DNA of 55,541 nucleotides from an uncultured Pseudoflavonifractor sp. (GCA_947651395.1 CANSYW010000013.1:1-55541); one strand, 5' to 3'; counted from the stretch's first letter, positions 7,492 through 16,495 are shown. Made by a program: numbers and translations. Notes: generated by a model not told the origin, from the letters alone.

Positions 7492-8594
7492 TGGTTTTGT
7501 ATCTGAAATGCCGGGGATACGGCATTGGGCTGGATCTGCCCACAACGCCTGAGACAGCGGCAAGCAGACTGGCCACGCTGAGAGAGGGGCTGGACCAGAA
7601 TACCCCTGTTAAAATTGATGGCGCGAGCAGCCCAGTCACCCATCTTGACCCGTACATCCAGCACGCCGATCTGGAGAACGAGGCTGACCTCCAGATGCTG
7701 AACACGCTGGCCGAGCGGATCAACGGCATGACCCAGGAGGAGCAGCGCCTTTTTTCCGGAGTGCTGGAACTGGAGTGTACCGGCAGCCTGGACGATGCGG
7801 TGCGTATGGTGAATGGTCTGGACAGGTATGAGATCTTCCCAAAGATCAAAACAGACGAAGACCTGGGCCGCTTTCTGGTGGATACCTCCTTCGTCACAGG
7901 GAAGTTCTCGTTCCCCGAGGAGACCCGGCCCTATCTGGACTACGCCAAGATCGGCGCGGAGCAGCGTGATGTCCTTGGCGGGATCTACACGCCCCACGGC
8001 CTTGTCCGGCGTCGGGAGGCCGCTCCGGTGCAGTCCGAAACGCCCCGGTCAATGCTCCTGACGCTTACCACTTCGGAACAGAGCTATCCCCTTGTCCTCC
8101 CTGCCTCGGAGGAACAGCTTGCTCACGCGAAACAGACTCTGGGTATTGAGGAGTTCGCCCAGGCGGGGATCGCCAGCGTCGAGTACACAGCGCCCTATTT
8201 GGATCAGCTGATCTCTGCGGATGGCATCACTGTGGAGGACGCCAATGAGATGGCGCTCTGCCTCCAGCGGCTCAAGACAGATGGGGAGATCATGAAATAC
8301 TGCGCCGCGCTGGAGGTGGAGGAGCCGTCCACCTTTGCCGGGGCCATTGATATCGCAATGGATGCGGATGACTATGAGCTGGTATCCGACAATGAGCATG
8401 AATATGGCCGGGAGGCCCTGCGCCGCATCGGTGCGGATGACGAGCTGTTGGACACCATTGACGGCTACACTGACTTCGACCGGCTTGGCCGGGCCATGAT
8501 GGAGGAGGACGGCGTCCGTCAGACGGGATTCGGTCTGGTGCGCCGCCTGAGCAAGCCCTTTTCCGAACCGGAAATCGGGCAGACAATGGGGTAA
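7491..8594 (+). CDS. Island gene 4: tandem ArdA-like protein
   Basis: 367 residues, again two modules. Module 1 has LNTLAERINGMTQEEQRLF (70-88), typical of the helical middle, and closes with LDYAKIGAEQRDVLGG then HGLVRR (149-174). Module 2 starts near YPLVLPASEEQL (199-210) and closes with TDFDRLGRAMMEEDG then FGLVRR (327-352). The two closing motifs align with each other and with those of island genes 3, 8 and 9. The protein is acidic, as expected for a DNA mimic. It ends GQTMG, without the GGM seen in its neighbours, and the next gene starts 73 nt downstream rather than overlapping. Confidence 0.68.
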   Translation: MVLYLKCRGYGIGLDLPTTPETAASRLATLREGLDQNTPVKIDGASSPVTHLDPYIQHADLENEADLQMLNTLAERINGMTQEEQRLFSGVLELECTGSLDDAVRMVNGLDRYEIFPKIKTDEDLGRFLVDTSFVTGKFSFPEETRPYLDYAKIGAEQRDVLGGIYTPHGLVRRREAAPVQSETPRSMLLTLTTSEQSYPLVLPASEEQLAHAKQTLGIEEFAQAGIASVEYTAPYLDQLISADGITVEDANEMALCLQRLKTDGEIMKYCAALEVEEPSTFAGAIDIAMDADDYELVSDNEHEYGREALRRIGADDELLDTIDGYTDFDRLGRAMMEEDGVRQTGFGLVRRLSKPFSEPEIGQTMG

Positions 8595-8667
8595 AAAATC
8601 TTCTGGACTTTGCCACAGAGTTGTGGTATGTGTTGAAGCTGCCAAATCAAAAAAAGAGGTGAAAATC

Positions 8668-10005
8668 TTGCGAATCAACATCTACAAAGACAAGCTGCTG
8701 GATGCGCGCCTGTTCGGGGCGCCCGTCCTGTACAGCGCCCATCCCATCCCCCGCGAGGACGTGCCGCCCAAGTGGTACTGCTACGACCTGCGGGGGACGG
8801 CCCGCCACCCGGACGAACCGTATGCCCTGTTCGATCTGGCTGAGGACTGTCATACCGGCTCCGTTCTCTCCTACCTGCCGCTGAAAAGCGGGCGTTCCGT
8901 GAAACGGCTGGTGAAGAATATGTTCCAGCTGACCGGAACCAGCCACACGCTGGCAGAGTTTTGTGAGAACGAGCGTATCCAGTGCCCCGAAACTCCCATC
9001 CGCAATATGCTGCGCCCCGCTTCCCCCGAGGAGGCGGGGCTTTTCTATGCCCAGACGCCGGAGAGGGATGAGGAGCTGGGCGCTATTGGCCACGTCCGCA
9101 TCGACTTCGGGCACAACGGGCAGGGCTTCCACCATACATGGTGGCCCCGAGGCCCCGAGGAGCTGAACACCCAGGAATTCAAGGATGAGCTGGACAAAGT
9201 GGTAAACGATCTGCGGAAGGGCGTCCTGAAAGACCTCCCCTCCATGCGCCGGTACTGCTATGGCGGAGATGGGGCGATCACGGGCGGCTCCTGCTGTCAG
9301 AACTACGGCTTCACGCTGGAAACGGATCGCTGCACCTACCGCCTGCGGTGCAACCCCATAGAGGGCGACTACCAAGGCTACCTCTCCTGCTTCGCCAAGC
9401 AGGCGCAGCAGATGGGCCTGACGGAAAAAGGGCGCCAGGCCCTTCGAGACGCCGCCGATCCCAGCATGGCCCACACCTACAGCTGGTATGTGATCGAGAA
9501 CATCAACACCCCCGACCATCGGATCGACCACGAGCTGCCGCTGGATGAGGCCATTCAGCTGTATGCCGGCCTCGACTGCGGAGACAAGCGGCTGGGCGTC
9601 ACCAAGGACGATATCGCCGCCGTGGATCTGGTGATCCTGCACGATGGCCGGGAGTGGCTGTCCAAGGATTGCCTGAAGATGGGCAGTTTCAAGGACGACC
9701 CGGTGGTGGCGGAGGCTGTCGCAAAGCTCCGGCAGATGCTGGAGGCCGCGCCGATCATCGGGCGGGTCAGCTTCGCCAGCGGCGAGGAGGCTGTGTTCAC
9801 CGACTCGGAGAAATATCTCCAGACTGTCCGTGAGGAGATGCCCTATCATGCCACCACCGGCTTCCGCTGTGAGACGCTGACCGATGACCCGGCAGTCCGC
9901 AAGGCGGTGGACGATATGCTCTGCGACCTGTACGGGGAGGAAAATCCCCGTACCCTGGCGGACTACGGCAATACTGGTATGACGATGGGGGGTATGAGCG
10001 GATGA
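8668..10005 (+). CDS. Island gene 5: LPD28-like multidomain hypothetical protein
   Basis: 445 residues from a TTG start with AGAGGTG 7 nt upstream; the ATG further upstream (8623) has no ribosome binding site. The N-terminal part (about 20-95) includes VPPKWYCYDLRGTARHPDEP and resembles, from memory, the large-polyvalent-protein-associated domain LPD28 found in mobile-element proteins. A middle region (about 130-240) is rich in Trp, Cys and His (GHVRIDFGHNGQGFHHTWWP, RRYCYGG, GSCCQNYG). A third block (about 270-350) contains LPLDEAIQLY and KRLGVTKDDIAAVDL. It ends GGMSG and overlaps the next gene by 4 nt. Function unknown; its company suggests a mobile-element accessory role. Confidence 0.62.
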   Translation: MRINIYKDKLLDARLFGAPVLYSAHPIPREDVPPKWYCYDLRGTARHPDEPYALFDLAEDCHTGSVLSYLPLKSGRSVKRLVKNMFQLTGTSHTLAEFCENERIQCPETPIRNMLRPASPEEAGLFYAQTPERDEELGAIGHVRIDFGHNGQGFHHTWWPRGPEELNTQEFKDELDKVVNDLRKGVLKDLPSMRRYCYGGDGAITGGSCCQNYGFTLETDRCTYRLRCNPIEGDYQGYLSCFAKQAQQMGLTEKGRQALRDAADPSMAHTYSWYVIENINTPDHRIDHELPLDEAIQLYAGLDCGDKRLGVTKDDIAAVDLVILHDGREWLSKDCLKMGSFKDDPVVAEAVAKLRQMLEAAPIIGRVSFASGEEAVFTDSEKYLQTVREEMPYHATTGFRCETLTDDPAVRKAVDDMLCDLYGEENPRTLADYGNTGMTMGGMSG

Positions 10006-11018
10006 AAGACCTGAGCCAATGCGCCGTTGCCCGTGACGATTTTCAGCGATGGTTGGATCTGGGGCGCGCTCCCCTCACCTTTTGGGAGAGGGAGAAAGTT
10101 CTCACCACATTCACCAGATTGGAAAAAAGCCAGTCTGCGGAGTACCTGTACAGGGCGGCAGCCCAGCAGGACAACAGTATCTCCTGGAATAACGATCTCA
10201 CGTTCTGCGGTGTGTACGACAGGCAGAACCGGGCACTGTATCTGACGGAGGATACGTTGAACTGTATTGCAGAGGGCCAGTTCCCATTCGTGTCGGAGGT
10301 CACTTCCTCTATGGCGGAAGAAATCTGCGGCAGGGTGAACCAGCGTGTGGAGGCGATCATCGCCAATGACCGAAATAACCTCCCTGTCCAGGAGATCACC
10401 GGCTGGCAGGCCCAGCGCGACCTCCAATATTATCAGGAGCATGGCGCCGAGGATGAGGCCATCAGGCGGTTCTTCAAGGATGAGGACTTGGATGTGCAGT
10501 TTCACAGTGACTATACTTTGGACGGACTGCCGGAAACCGCTTTCCTGGCCTATATCCAGGACCCGGAGGGGTTTGTCCAGAACGAGGCGGAGCAGCACAT
10601 TAAAATCCATCAGGAGAAATTCCTGCTGCAATTTCTGAGAAATGACGCTCTGCTGTCGGCGTATCAGGCGCTGATGCAGGACGCCGGCAGCCCCATCCAC
10701 AGAATGAAAGCTATCACCGAGGCCATAAAGGACTGCGGCGCCAAGACAGTGAATGTGACGGTTCAGAAGGGTGATCATGAATTGACCTTTAAGGCGGCGG
10801 CAAGCTCACTGACCGGACACAAAACCTTCTACAGCACTTATGATATCCCCGCGCAGGATCGCCGCGAGTTTGAACAGCTGTTTGGCCGGCACGCAAGTTA
10901 CTATGCGGAGGACATCACCAGGATCACCTACGGCAGAAATACCATCTACGAGGCTCCGCCGATCCAGACTGAGGACATGGCGGAGGAGCCTGGAATTGGA
11001 GGGATGCAATTTGGATAA
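10002..11018 (+). CDS. Island gene 6: hypothetical protein, GGMQFG C terminus
   Basis: 338 residues, soluble, no recognised family. A helical N-terminal third contains FWEREKVLTTFTRLEKSQSA. A central acidic region includes DEAIRRFFKDEDLDVQFH. A C-terminal region (about 230-320) contains KTVNVTVQKGDHELTFKAAA and HKTFYSTYDIPAQDRREFEQ, which suggests a small beta-rich domain. Its ATG overlaps the previous stop (ATGA) and GGGGGT lies 9 nt upstream. The C terminus GIGGMQFG is encoded by the same bases that serve as ribosome binding site for the next gene. Confidence 0.62.
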   Translation: MKDLSQCAVARDDFQRWLDLGRAPLTFWEREKVLTTFTRLEKSQSAEYLYRAAAQQDNSISWNNDLTFCGVYDRQNRALYLTEDTLNCIAEGQFPFVSEVTSSMAEEICGRVNQRVEAIIANDRNNLPVQEITGWQAQRDLQYYQEHGAEDEAIRRFFKDEDLDVQFHSDYTLDGLPETAFLAYIQDPEGFVQNEAEQHIKIHQEKFLLQFLRNDALLSAYQALMQDAGSPIHRMKAITEAIKDCGAKTVNVTVQKGDHELTFKAAASSLTGHKTFYSTYDIPAQDRREFEQLFGRHASYYAEDITRITYGRNTIYEAPPIQTEDMAEEPGIGGMQFG

Positions 11019-11535
11019 CAGAGAGAACAATGTGCCGGCCCAGGCTGGAGGCGGCAGGTACTATTCGATAGACGAGCTTCTCGCCCTTATGGAGCCGCAG
11101 TACCGGGCAGACCAGGACACCACGCGCCGGTGTATTGCCGGCCTGAGCGATTACGCCGCCCAGCTTGCGGCTCAGGGACAGGAGGAACAGATCCTCCGGC
11201 TTCGTAAGCTGTGCATCGAAATGGCCGAGTTTTGGGGCCTGGCTGAGGATGACACGCTGGAAGCGTTTCAGAAAATGGAGGAGCAGTATGGCAGCGCCTT
11301 TGACAATGCGGTATCTGCCGCCCGCGACTCCGGCCATGCTCCCGAGATGGGCGAGGAAACCAGGCAAAGCATCCTCGACGGTTTGGAGATCTACGCGCAG
11401 AAAATGCGCTGCAATGGCCCTGATTGTGAGGAGTGGGCTGCCGAGTGTGACGTCCTGGCGGAGACGCTGGAGAAACAGTGGCAGATAGACGCGGCTCCGA
11501 ATCAGCAGACTGGTCTGAAAATGGAGGGAATGTAA
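11011..11535 (+). CDS. Island gene 7: small helical acidic protein
   Basis: 174 residues from TTG 11011 (MDNRENNVPAQ), overlapping the previous gene by 8 nt with GGAGGG 7 nt upstream. The frame is open further upstream, but that part lies inside gene 6 and reads as improbable Arg/Ser-rich sequence. The protein is almost wholly helical and acidic, with repeated heptad-like stretches (QEEQILRLRKLCIEMAEFWG). It ends LKMEGM. No family recognised. Its size and acidity are compatible with an ArdA-like partner or another protein-binding accessory, but there is no direct evidence. Confidence 0.6.
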   Translation: MDNRENNVPAQAGGGRYYSIDELLALMEPQYRADQDTTRRCIAGLSDYAAQLAAQGQEEQILRLRKLCIEMAEFWGLAEDDTLEAFQKMEEQYGSAFDNAVSAARDSGHAPEMGEETRQSILDGLEIYAQKMRCNGPDCEEWAAECDVLAETLEKQWQIDAAPNQQTGLKMEGM

Positions 11536-12810
11536 ATGAATCAGGTACCAAGAGAGTGGCTGGACTTTCTGCGCCAGCAGTTCCCGGAGGGCAGCCGGGT
11601 CAAGCTCCGGGAGATGAGAGACGATCCCCAGCCCATCAAACCGGGCAGCATGGGGACGCTGGATCACATCGACGACACCGGCACCTTCCACGTCAAGTGG
11701 GATGATGGCCGCGGCCTCGGTCTGGTGTTGGGGCAGGACAGCTTTTCCGTCCTGCCCCCGCCCCTCCAGACGCTGAAGCTGTACGCACCCATGACCGCCG
11801 ATCTGTACGAACCCGGCGAATACGGCGATATGGAGGATGAGCCCATTATGCTGGATGGCCGGGATCTGATTGGCTACGAGAGCACGATCATGGCGGCGCT
11901 GGTGCGGGAGCGGATGCCGGAGGAGGCCGAGCGTGGCGTCATGCACTGGTACGGCGAAGATAACGCAGTAGACCGCAAGGTACAGTCCGCCGTGTTCACC
12001 GCCGAGGCCCGAGAAGGCCAGCTTTGGGCGGTGGCCGAGTGCAAGGTGCAGGGCCAGCTGACGCCCATGGAGCTGGACACCCTGGCCGACTATCTGGGCG
12101 GACAGATGTCGGACGGCTGGGGCGAGAGCTTCGAACAGCATGAGATCCGTATTGACGGCAGCTCCGAACTCTATGTCCACCTGTGGCAGGATAAGGACTG
12201 GAGCATCATGACGGAGCAGGACCGCTTTGACCCCCACTTTTCTGAGCGGCTGCCGGATATGTGCTTCTCTGCCCTGCCCGATGACGGGCCGCTCATCTGC
12301 ATCCATCGGGGCGAAAGCGGCTATCAAGTGTCGGAGGACAGCAGCGATAAACCTGGGGTGAACCGGCACATGGCGGACTACCGCAACCGGTGTCGGGGCA
12401 TCACCAAGGCCCAGGAGCAGGCCATGCTGGGCGGACTCCGGTTCGGCTGGGATTCCCCCGCCGCTGACCCCAGAAATTACGGGCAGGAGCAGACTCTGAT
12501 GAAAAAGGCAGTTTCCGGGCAGGAAACAGCGGAAGGACTGCCCGACCTGTGTTTTTCCATCCTCCCCAGCACCGGCGCGCTCATCTGCATCAAGCGGGGC
12601 GAGAGCGGGTATTACCCCTCAGACTGGGATACCGGCGACCCGGCACAGAACCGGGAACTGATGGACTACAACAATCAGCGGCTCGGTGTCACAGAAGCCC
12701 AGAGGCTGGCGATGGAGGCTGGCTCCATGCATGGCTGGGACTGCCCCGCCGCCAATCCCAAGACCTATGAACGGGGACAGCAGCAGATGGGAGGAATGAG
12801 CCTTGGGTAA
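11536..12810 (+). CDS. Island gene 8a: DUF4314-like protein with internal repeat
   Basis: 424 residues. Positions 1-75 match, from memory, the DUF4314 domain of mobile-element proteins: [45 protein letters not shown]. The middle (about 78-230) is an unknown acidic domain with many Trp. The C-terminal half is a clear internal duplication: unit A (239-315) and unit B (335-411) share LPD-CFS-LP, LIC-I--RGESGY, NR--DY-N, GIT/GVT-AQ, G--GWD-PAA-P--Y. It begins with ATG 8 nt after an embedded GGAGGG, and its GGMSLG end overlaps the next gene's ribosome binding site. Function unknown. Confidence 0.66.
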   Translation: MNQVPREWLDFLRQQFPEGSRVKLREMRDDPQPIKPGSMGTLDHIDDTGTFHVKWDDGRGLGLVLGQDSFSVLPPPLQTLKLYAPMTADLYEPGEYGDMEDEPIMLDGRDLIGYESTIMAALVRERMPEEAERGVMHWYGEDNAVDRKVQSAVFTAEAREGQLWAVAECKVQGQLTPMELDTLADYLGGQMSDGWGESFEQHEIRIDGSSELYVHLWQDKDWSIMTEQDRFDPHFSERLPDMCFSALPDDGPLICIHRGESGYQVSEDSSDKPGVNRHMADYRNRCRGITKAQEQAMLGGLRFGWDSPAADPRNYGQEQTLMKKAVSGQETAEGLPDLCFSILPSTGALICIKRGESGYYPSDWDTGDPAQNRELMDYNNQRLGVTEAQRLAMEAGSMHGWDCPAANPKTYERGQQQMGGMSLG

Positions 12811-14014
12811 GATCTTCTACGCCTACGAGATGAAACAGGATGATCCGGACAGCGGCGTTGAGGCGTTTCTGAACCTCCCCGCAACACCCTATGAAATACT
12901 GGACGCAATGGACCGCCTCCGCCGCGGTGACAGCGTTGGCGGGGAGTTCAGGATCGATGAGTATTACCGATTTGATTCCCTGGCGTCCGTCCTCCGCAAG
13001 TCCAACGACCTGCATAGGCTGAATGCTCTGGCGCAGAAGCTCTCAGAGCTGAGTGACCAGCAGGAGATCGCCTTTGAGGGCTTGCTGGAAATGGAAAGCA
13101 AAGGAAAGGCAACGCCTCTGGAGCTTCCCCGGCTGATCGATCTGGCCTACAGCACCGACTGCTGCCATGTGGTGGACGACGCCCTGAACGATTCCCAACT
13201 GGGCCTGTTCTGCGCGGAAAGCGGGTTCGTACCAGGCGCGGAGGATCTTCCGGAAGACCTCTTTGACCTGCTGGACTTTGAGCGGATCGGGCGGGAACAC
13301 CGCCAGCGGGAGGGCGGCGTGATCGTGAAACGTACCGCAGAACACGCGGGCGGTTATGTGGAGCGGTACAACCCACTGGTGGAGGCATACAAAACACTGG
13401 ATCTGACGCCCAAAATGCCGGACTACACCATCCTGCTGGAGGTGTCCAAGGGGTACTTCAACGACCCCGGCTATGACAGAGAAAAAACGGTACAGCTCAA
13501 GCTGCCGGCCTCGCCGGAGACACTGGATGCCGCACTCACCGCTCTGGACGTCTGGGACTGGCGTGAGGCGGGCTGGCACTGTCTGGACTGCAAGATCCCC
13601 TTGCTGATGGACGCCGTCTCCGATGAGGACAGCATCCATGCGATCAACGATCTGGCCCAGCGGCTGGCGGACATGGAGCCGAAAGCACTGCACACCTGCA
13701 AGGCTCTCCTCTCGGCTGTGGACTGCAAAACGCTTCAGCAGGCGGAACAGCTTATGGACACGCTGGATCAGTACATCCTCTCCCCGCAGTACAGCTCCCC
13801 CATCGAAGTTGCGAAGGGGGAGCTTTCCCTTATCCTCAGCGAACCGGATCGGGAGCTGGTCGCGTCCAACCTGAACCTGTACCGGTACGGTCAGGCGCTG
13901 GTCGAGAAATGCGGCGGTGTGCTGACGGGATACGGCCTGATCGAACGGGAAGACAGGCAGCCTGTGCAGGCGATGAATGAAGGCCCTCAGCAGGGCGGAA
14001 TGGAGATGACATGA
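12803..14014 (+). CDS. Island gene 8: tandem ArdA-like antirestriction protein
   Basis: 403 residues from a TTG start that overlaps the previous stop, with GGGAGGAATG upstream. Two clear modules: 25-187 (opening [15 protein letters not shown], helical core [15 protein letters not shown], closing [17 protein letters not shown] and GGYVER) and 234-383 (opening [15 protein letters not shown], core [13 protein letters not shown], closing [16 protein letters not shown] and GYGLIERE). This is the family member I recognise best as the long clostridial ArdA-like form. It is strongly acidic. The C terminus is QQGGMEMT. A role in protecting incoming DNA from host restriction is inferred from the family. 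Confidence 0.72.
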   Translation: MGKIFYAYEMKQDDPDSGVEAFLNLPATPYEILDAMDRLRRGDSVGGEFRIDEYYRFDSLASVLRKSNDLHRLNALAQKLSELSDQQEIAFEGLLEMESKGKATPLELPRLIDLAYSTDCCHVVDDALNDSQLGLFCAESGFVPGAEDLPEDLFDLLDFERIGREHRQREGGVIVKRTAEHAGGYVERYNPLVEAYKTLDLTPKMPDYTILLEVSKGYFNDPGYDREKTVQLKLPASPETLDAALTALDVWDWREAGWHCLDCKIPLLMDAVSDEDSIHAINDLAQRLADMEPKALHTCKALLSAVDCKTLQQAEQLMDTLDQYILSPQYSSPIEVAKGELSLILSEPDRELVASNLNLYRYGQALVEKCGGVLTGYGLIEREDRQPVQAMNEGPQQGGMEMT

Positions 14015-15030
14015 TGAACCATGACTTTGACTATCTGCTGGAACTGCCCGGCGCATCGGATGAGCAGGCTTATATCAAGGAGCGGCTGGAGACATTAAGC
14101 GTCCGGGAGGGCTACGTCCTCGCCGCCGCAGCAATGAGGCATCCGCCCAAGGACGCCAGTGAAGTGGTGGACTGCCTCCACTCCCTGGATCGCTACGAGA
14201 TCTATTTCCCGGCCAGGAACTATGCGGAGCTGGGAGAACGCAGTCTGCAGGAGAGCGCGAAATTACCGAAGGATGCCCTGCCCTATGCGAATTTGGAATG
14301 GGCTGGCGAGCTGTATGGGGACGCACACCCCGGCCTGTTCATCGGATCGTGCTATGTATGCTATCCAACCCAGACTCCCGCCCCTGTCCGACAGGAGGAT
14401 AAACTCTTCCCGCTCTGGGACAGCGACTGGAGCGTCAAGCTGAAGCTGGCCTCCCCCGCGGTGCCGGAGGGGGTTTGGCTGCGGCTACCGGGACATGACG
14501 GCAAGTTTTTCGATAAATCGGATGAGGTTGTGCTGGCGCTGGATGAACTGAAGGTCAAATCCCTGGAAGACTGCACCCTGCTGGAAGCCCGATGTATCCT
14601 CCCCGAGGCGGGTGACCTCACGAAGCAGTACAGCAGTATCATGGAGCTGGTCAGGGACGGGGAGGATCTTGGCAATGTCATGGAGGACCAGGATCAGGGA
14701 GAGCCGTATTGGATGGAGAAGTTTACTGCTGCGCTGGAGTATGAGGACTGCCGCACGCTGAAATTCGCTTTGGATATTTGGCAAAACCTCAGCTGCTATG
14801 AGTGGGTGGACAGTGAGGAACTGGGGGATTTTGCGGTGGAACATCTGCGGAGTGTGGGAGTTTTGGAAGATCTCATCCAATCCTGCTGTATTGATCTGGA
14901 GGGATACGCCAAAGACCTGCTGGAGACCTCCGGCTATATGGAGGCCAGCGGCGAGAGAGGCTATCTCCTCCGAAACACACGGGAATTTATCTATAATTAC
15001 TCCACTCCCCCCTCCCCATTGTATTTATAG
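14011..15030 (+). CDS. Island gene 9: diverged tandem ArdA-like protein
   Basis: 339 residues; start at ATG 14011 or the adjacent ATG 14014, overlapping the previous stop. Closing motif 1 is YANLEWAGELYG then HPGLFIGSCYVCY (92-118). Motif 2 is IDLEGYAKDLLETSGYM then RGYLLRN (294-322). These align with those of island genes 3, 4 and 8, though the openings are more diverged (LPGASDEQA, and WLRLPGHDG near 156). It has no GGM ending, and a new strong promoter begins on the next base. It is therefore the last gene of the array, ending at or very near the island's right edge. Confidence 0.62.
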   Translation: MMNHDFDYLLELPGASDEQAYIKERLETLSVREGYVLAAAAMRHPPKDASEVVDCLHSLDRYEIYFPARNYAELGERSLQESAKLPKDALPYANLEWAGELYGDAHPGLFIGSCYVCYPTQTPAPVRQEDKLFPLWDSDWSVKLKLASPAVPEGVWLRLPGHDGKFFDKSDEVVLALDELKVKSLEDCTLLEARCILPEAGDLTKQYSSIMELVRDGEDLGNVMEDQDQGEPYWMEKFTAALEYEDCRTLKFALDIWQNLSCYEWVDSEELGDFAVEHLRSVGVLEDLIQSCCIDLEGYAKDLLETSGYMEASGERGYLLRNTREFIYNYSTPPSPLYL

Positions 15031-15058
15031 TTGACAAAATCCATTTTTTTGCTATAAT
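15031..15058 (+). promoter_or_regulatory. Strong promoter of the DUF3798 transporter operon
   Basis: Perfect -35 TTGACA (15031-15036), 16-nt spacer, perfect -10 TATAAT (15053-15058), beginning on the base after the preceding stop codon. Confidence 0.85.
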
Positions 15059-15064
15059 AGAACA

Positions 15065-15088
15065 TTGAACAGGCGTACGCCTGTTCAA
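15065..15088. promoter_or_regulatory. 24-bp perfect palindrome at the transcription start (candidate operator)
   Basis: The half-site TTGAACAGGCGT is followed by its exact reverse complement with no spacer. It starts 6 nt after the -10 box, the classic place for a repressor dimer. Its right end also forms the left arm of the next hairpin. Confidence 0.65.
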
Positions 15089-15111
15089 GTTTTCTGTAAG
15101 AAAACTTGAAC
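15083..15111 (+). promoter_or_regulatory. 12-bp perfect stem-loop in the 5' leader
   Basis: GTTCAAGTTTTC (15083-15094), loop TGTAA, GAAAACTTGAAC (15100-15111). Its left arm shares GTTCAA with the palindrome, so in RNA the two structures exclude each other. No T-run follows. Confidence 0.6.
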
Positions 15112-15158
15112 GAGCTTTGTCTTGTATCAAAATAAAAAAGGAAACTGGAGGTTCCATC

Positions 15159-16418
15159 ATGAAGAAGAAGCTTCTCAGCGCTCTGCTGGCTCTGGCCATG
15201 ACCGCTTCCCTCGCGGCTTGCGGCGGCGGCAGCACCAGCACCCCCGCTCCTGTCGAGTCCAAGGCCGCCGAGCCCGCTCAGTCTCAGGCTGCCGAGCCCG
15301 CCGCCGATTGGCACATCGGCATCATCACCGGCACCGTCTCTCAGTCTGAGGACGACCTGCGCGGCGCCGAGACCATTCAGGCCAAGTACGGTGCGGACAA
15401 GGTCAAGCTGTCCACCTACCCCGACAACTTCACCGAGGAGCTGGAGACCACCATCCAGACCATCGTCAACATGGCCGACGATCCCCAGATGAAGGCCATC
15501 ATCGTCAACCAGTCCGTCCCCGGCACCGCCGAGGCCTTCAAGCAGGTCAAGGAGCTGCGCCCCGACATCCTGTGCATTGCCGGCGAGGCTCACGAGGATC
15601 TGCCCGTGGTGGGCGCCTCCGCCGACCTGGTGTGCAACAACGACTTCGTGTCCCGCGGCTACCTGATCATCAAGACCGCCCACGATCTGGGCTGCGACAC
15701 CTTCGTGCACATCTCCTTCCCCCGTCACATGAGCTATGAGACCATGTCCCGCCGCGTGGCCGTTATGCAGGCCGCCTGCGACGAGTTCGGCATGACCTTC
15801 CTTCAGGAGACCGCTCCCGATCCCACCACCGACGTGGGCGTCCCCGGCGCTCAGGCCTACGTGCTGGAGAAGGCTCCCGAGTGGATCCAGAAGTACGGCC
15901 AGAACTCCGCTTACTTCTGCACCAACGACGCCCACACCGCTCCCCTGCTCCAGCGTCTGATGGAGCTGGGCGGCTACTTCATCGAGGCCGACCTGCCCTC
16001 CCCCCTGATGGGTTATCCCCAGGCTCTGGGCGATCTGGATCTGACCGCCGAGGCCGGCGACTTTGACGCCATTCTGGCCAAGGTGGAGCAGGCCGTTACG
16101 GAGGCCGGCGGCGCCGGTCGGTTCGGCACCTGGGCTTACTCTTACGGCTACTGCCTGTCCGCCGGTCTGGCTCAGCACGCCATCAACGTCATTGAGGGCA
16201 AGAGCGATATCACCGACATGGACGATGTGGCCGCGGCCCTGCAGGAGTACTCCCCCAAGGCCTCCTGGAACGGCTCGGGCTACACCAACGCCGACACCGG
16301 CGTCAAGGAGGACAACGTGTTCCTCATCTACCAGGACACCTACATCATGGGCGATCCCGGCAAGTTCATGGGCGCTACCGACGTTGAGGTGCCTGAGTCC
16401 TACTTCACCGTAAAATAA
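15159..16418 (+). CDS. DUF3798 substrate-binding lipoprotein of an ABC transporter
   Basis: 419 residues with a lipoprotein signal peptide (lipobox LAAC, Cys21) and a Ser/Pro/Ala-rich linker. A periplasmic-binding-like domain follows with the DUF3798 hallmarks: WHIGIITGTVSQSEDDLRGA, KAIIVNQSVPGTAEAF, FVHISFPRHMSYE, AYFCTNDAHTAPLL and SPLMGYPQALG. DUF3798 has no assigned ligand that I know of. Its genetic position before RbsA- and RbsC-like genes makes it the receptor. The start has TGGAGG 7 nt upstream. Codon choice is strongly biased to C-ending codons, suggesting high expression. A long stem-loop follows the gene. Confidence 0.88.
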   Translation: MKKKLLSALLALAMTASLAACGGGSTSTPAPVESKAAEPAQSQAAEPAADWHIGIITGTVSQSEDDLRGAETIQAKYGADKVKLSTYPDNFTEELETTIQTIVNMADDPQMKAIIVNQSVPGTAEAFKQVKELRPDILCIAGEAHEDLPVVGASADLVCNNDFVSRGYLIIKTAHDLGCDTFVHISFPRHMSYETMSRRVAVMQAACDEFGMTFLQETAPDPTTDVGVPGAQAYVLEKAPEWIQKYGQNSAYFCTNDAHTAPLLQRLMELGGYFIEADLPSPLMGYPQALGDLDLTAEAGDFDAILAKVEQAVTEAGGAGRFGTWAYSYGYCLSAGLAQHAINVIEGKSDITDMDDVAAALQEYSPKASWNGSGYTNADTGVKEDNVFLIYQDTYIMGDPGKFMGATDVEVPESYFTVK

Positions 16419-16449
16419 TAGATCCAACTCCGCGTTATTGATCACAAAG

Positions 16450-16479
16450 GCAGGGGGGGAGGAACATCCTCCCCCCTGC
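16450..16479 (+). terminator. GC-rich stem-loop between binding-protein and ATPase genes
   Basis: GCAGGGGGG (one bulged G) AGGA pairs with TCCTCCCCCCTGC, followed by TTATTTAG rather than a full T-run. It probably stabilises the abundant lipoprotein mRNA and lowers, without stopping, downstream transcription. Confidence 0.65.
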
Positions 16480-16495
16480 TTATTTAGATAAGGGT

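Noticed and set aside
10924-12369. A 481-codon minus-strand open frame across island genes 6 to 8a
   Set aside because: No start signal or recognisable domain. It crosses three well-coupled plus-strand genes.
14011-15030. Last island gene considered truncated by the island edge because it lacks the GGM ending
   Set aside because: Both ArdA-like modules, including the final motif, are present. Absence of GGM is better explained by the lack of an overlapping downstream gene.
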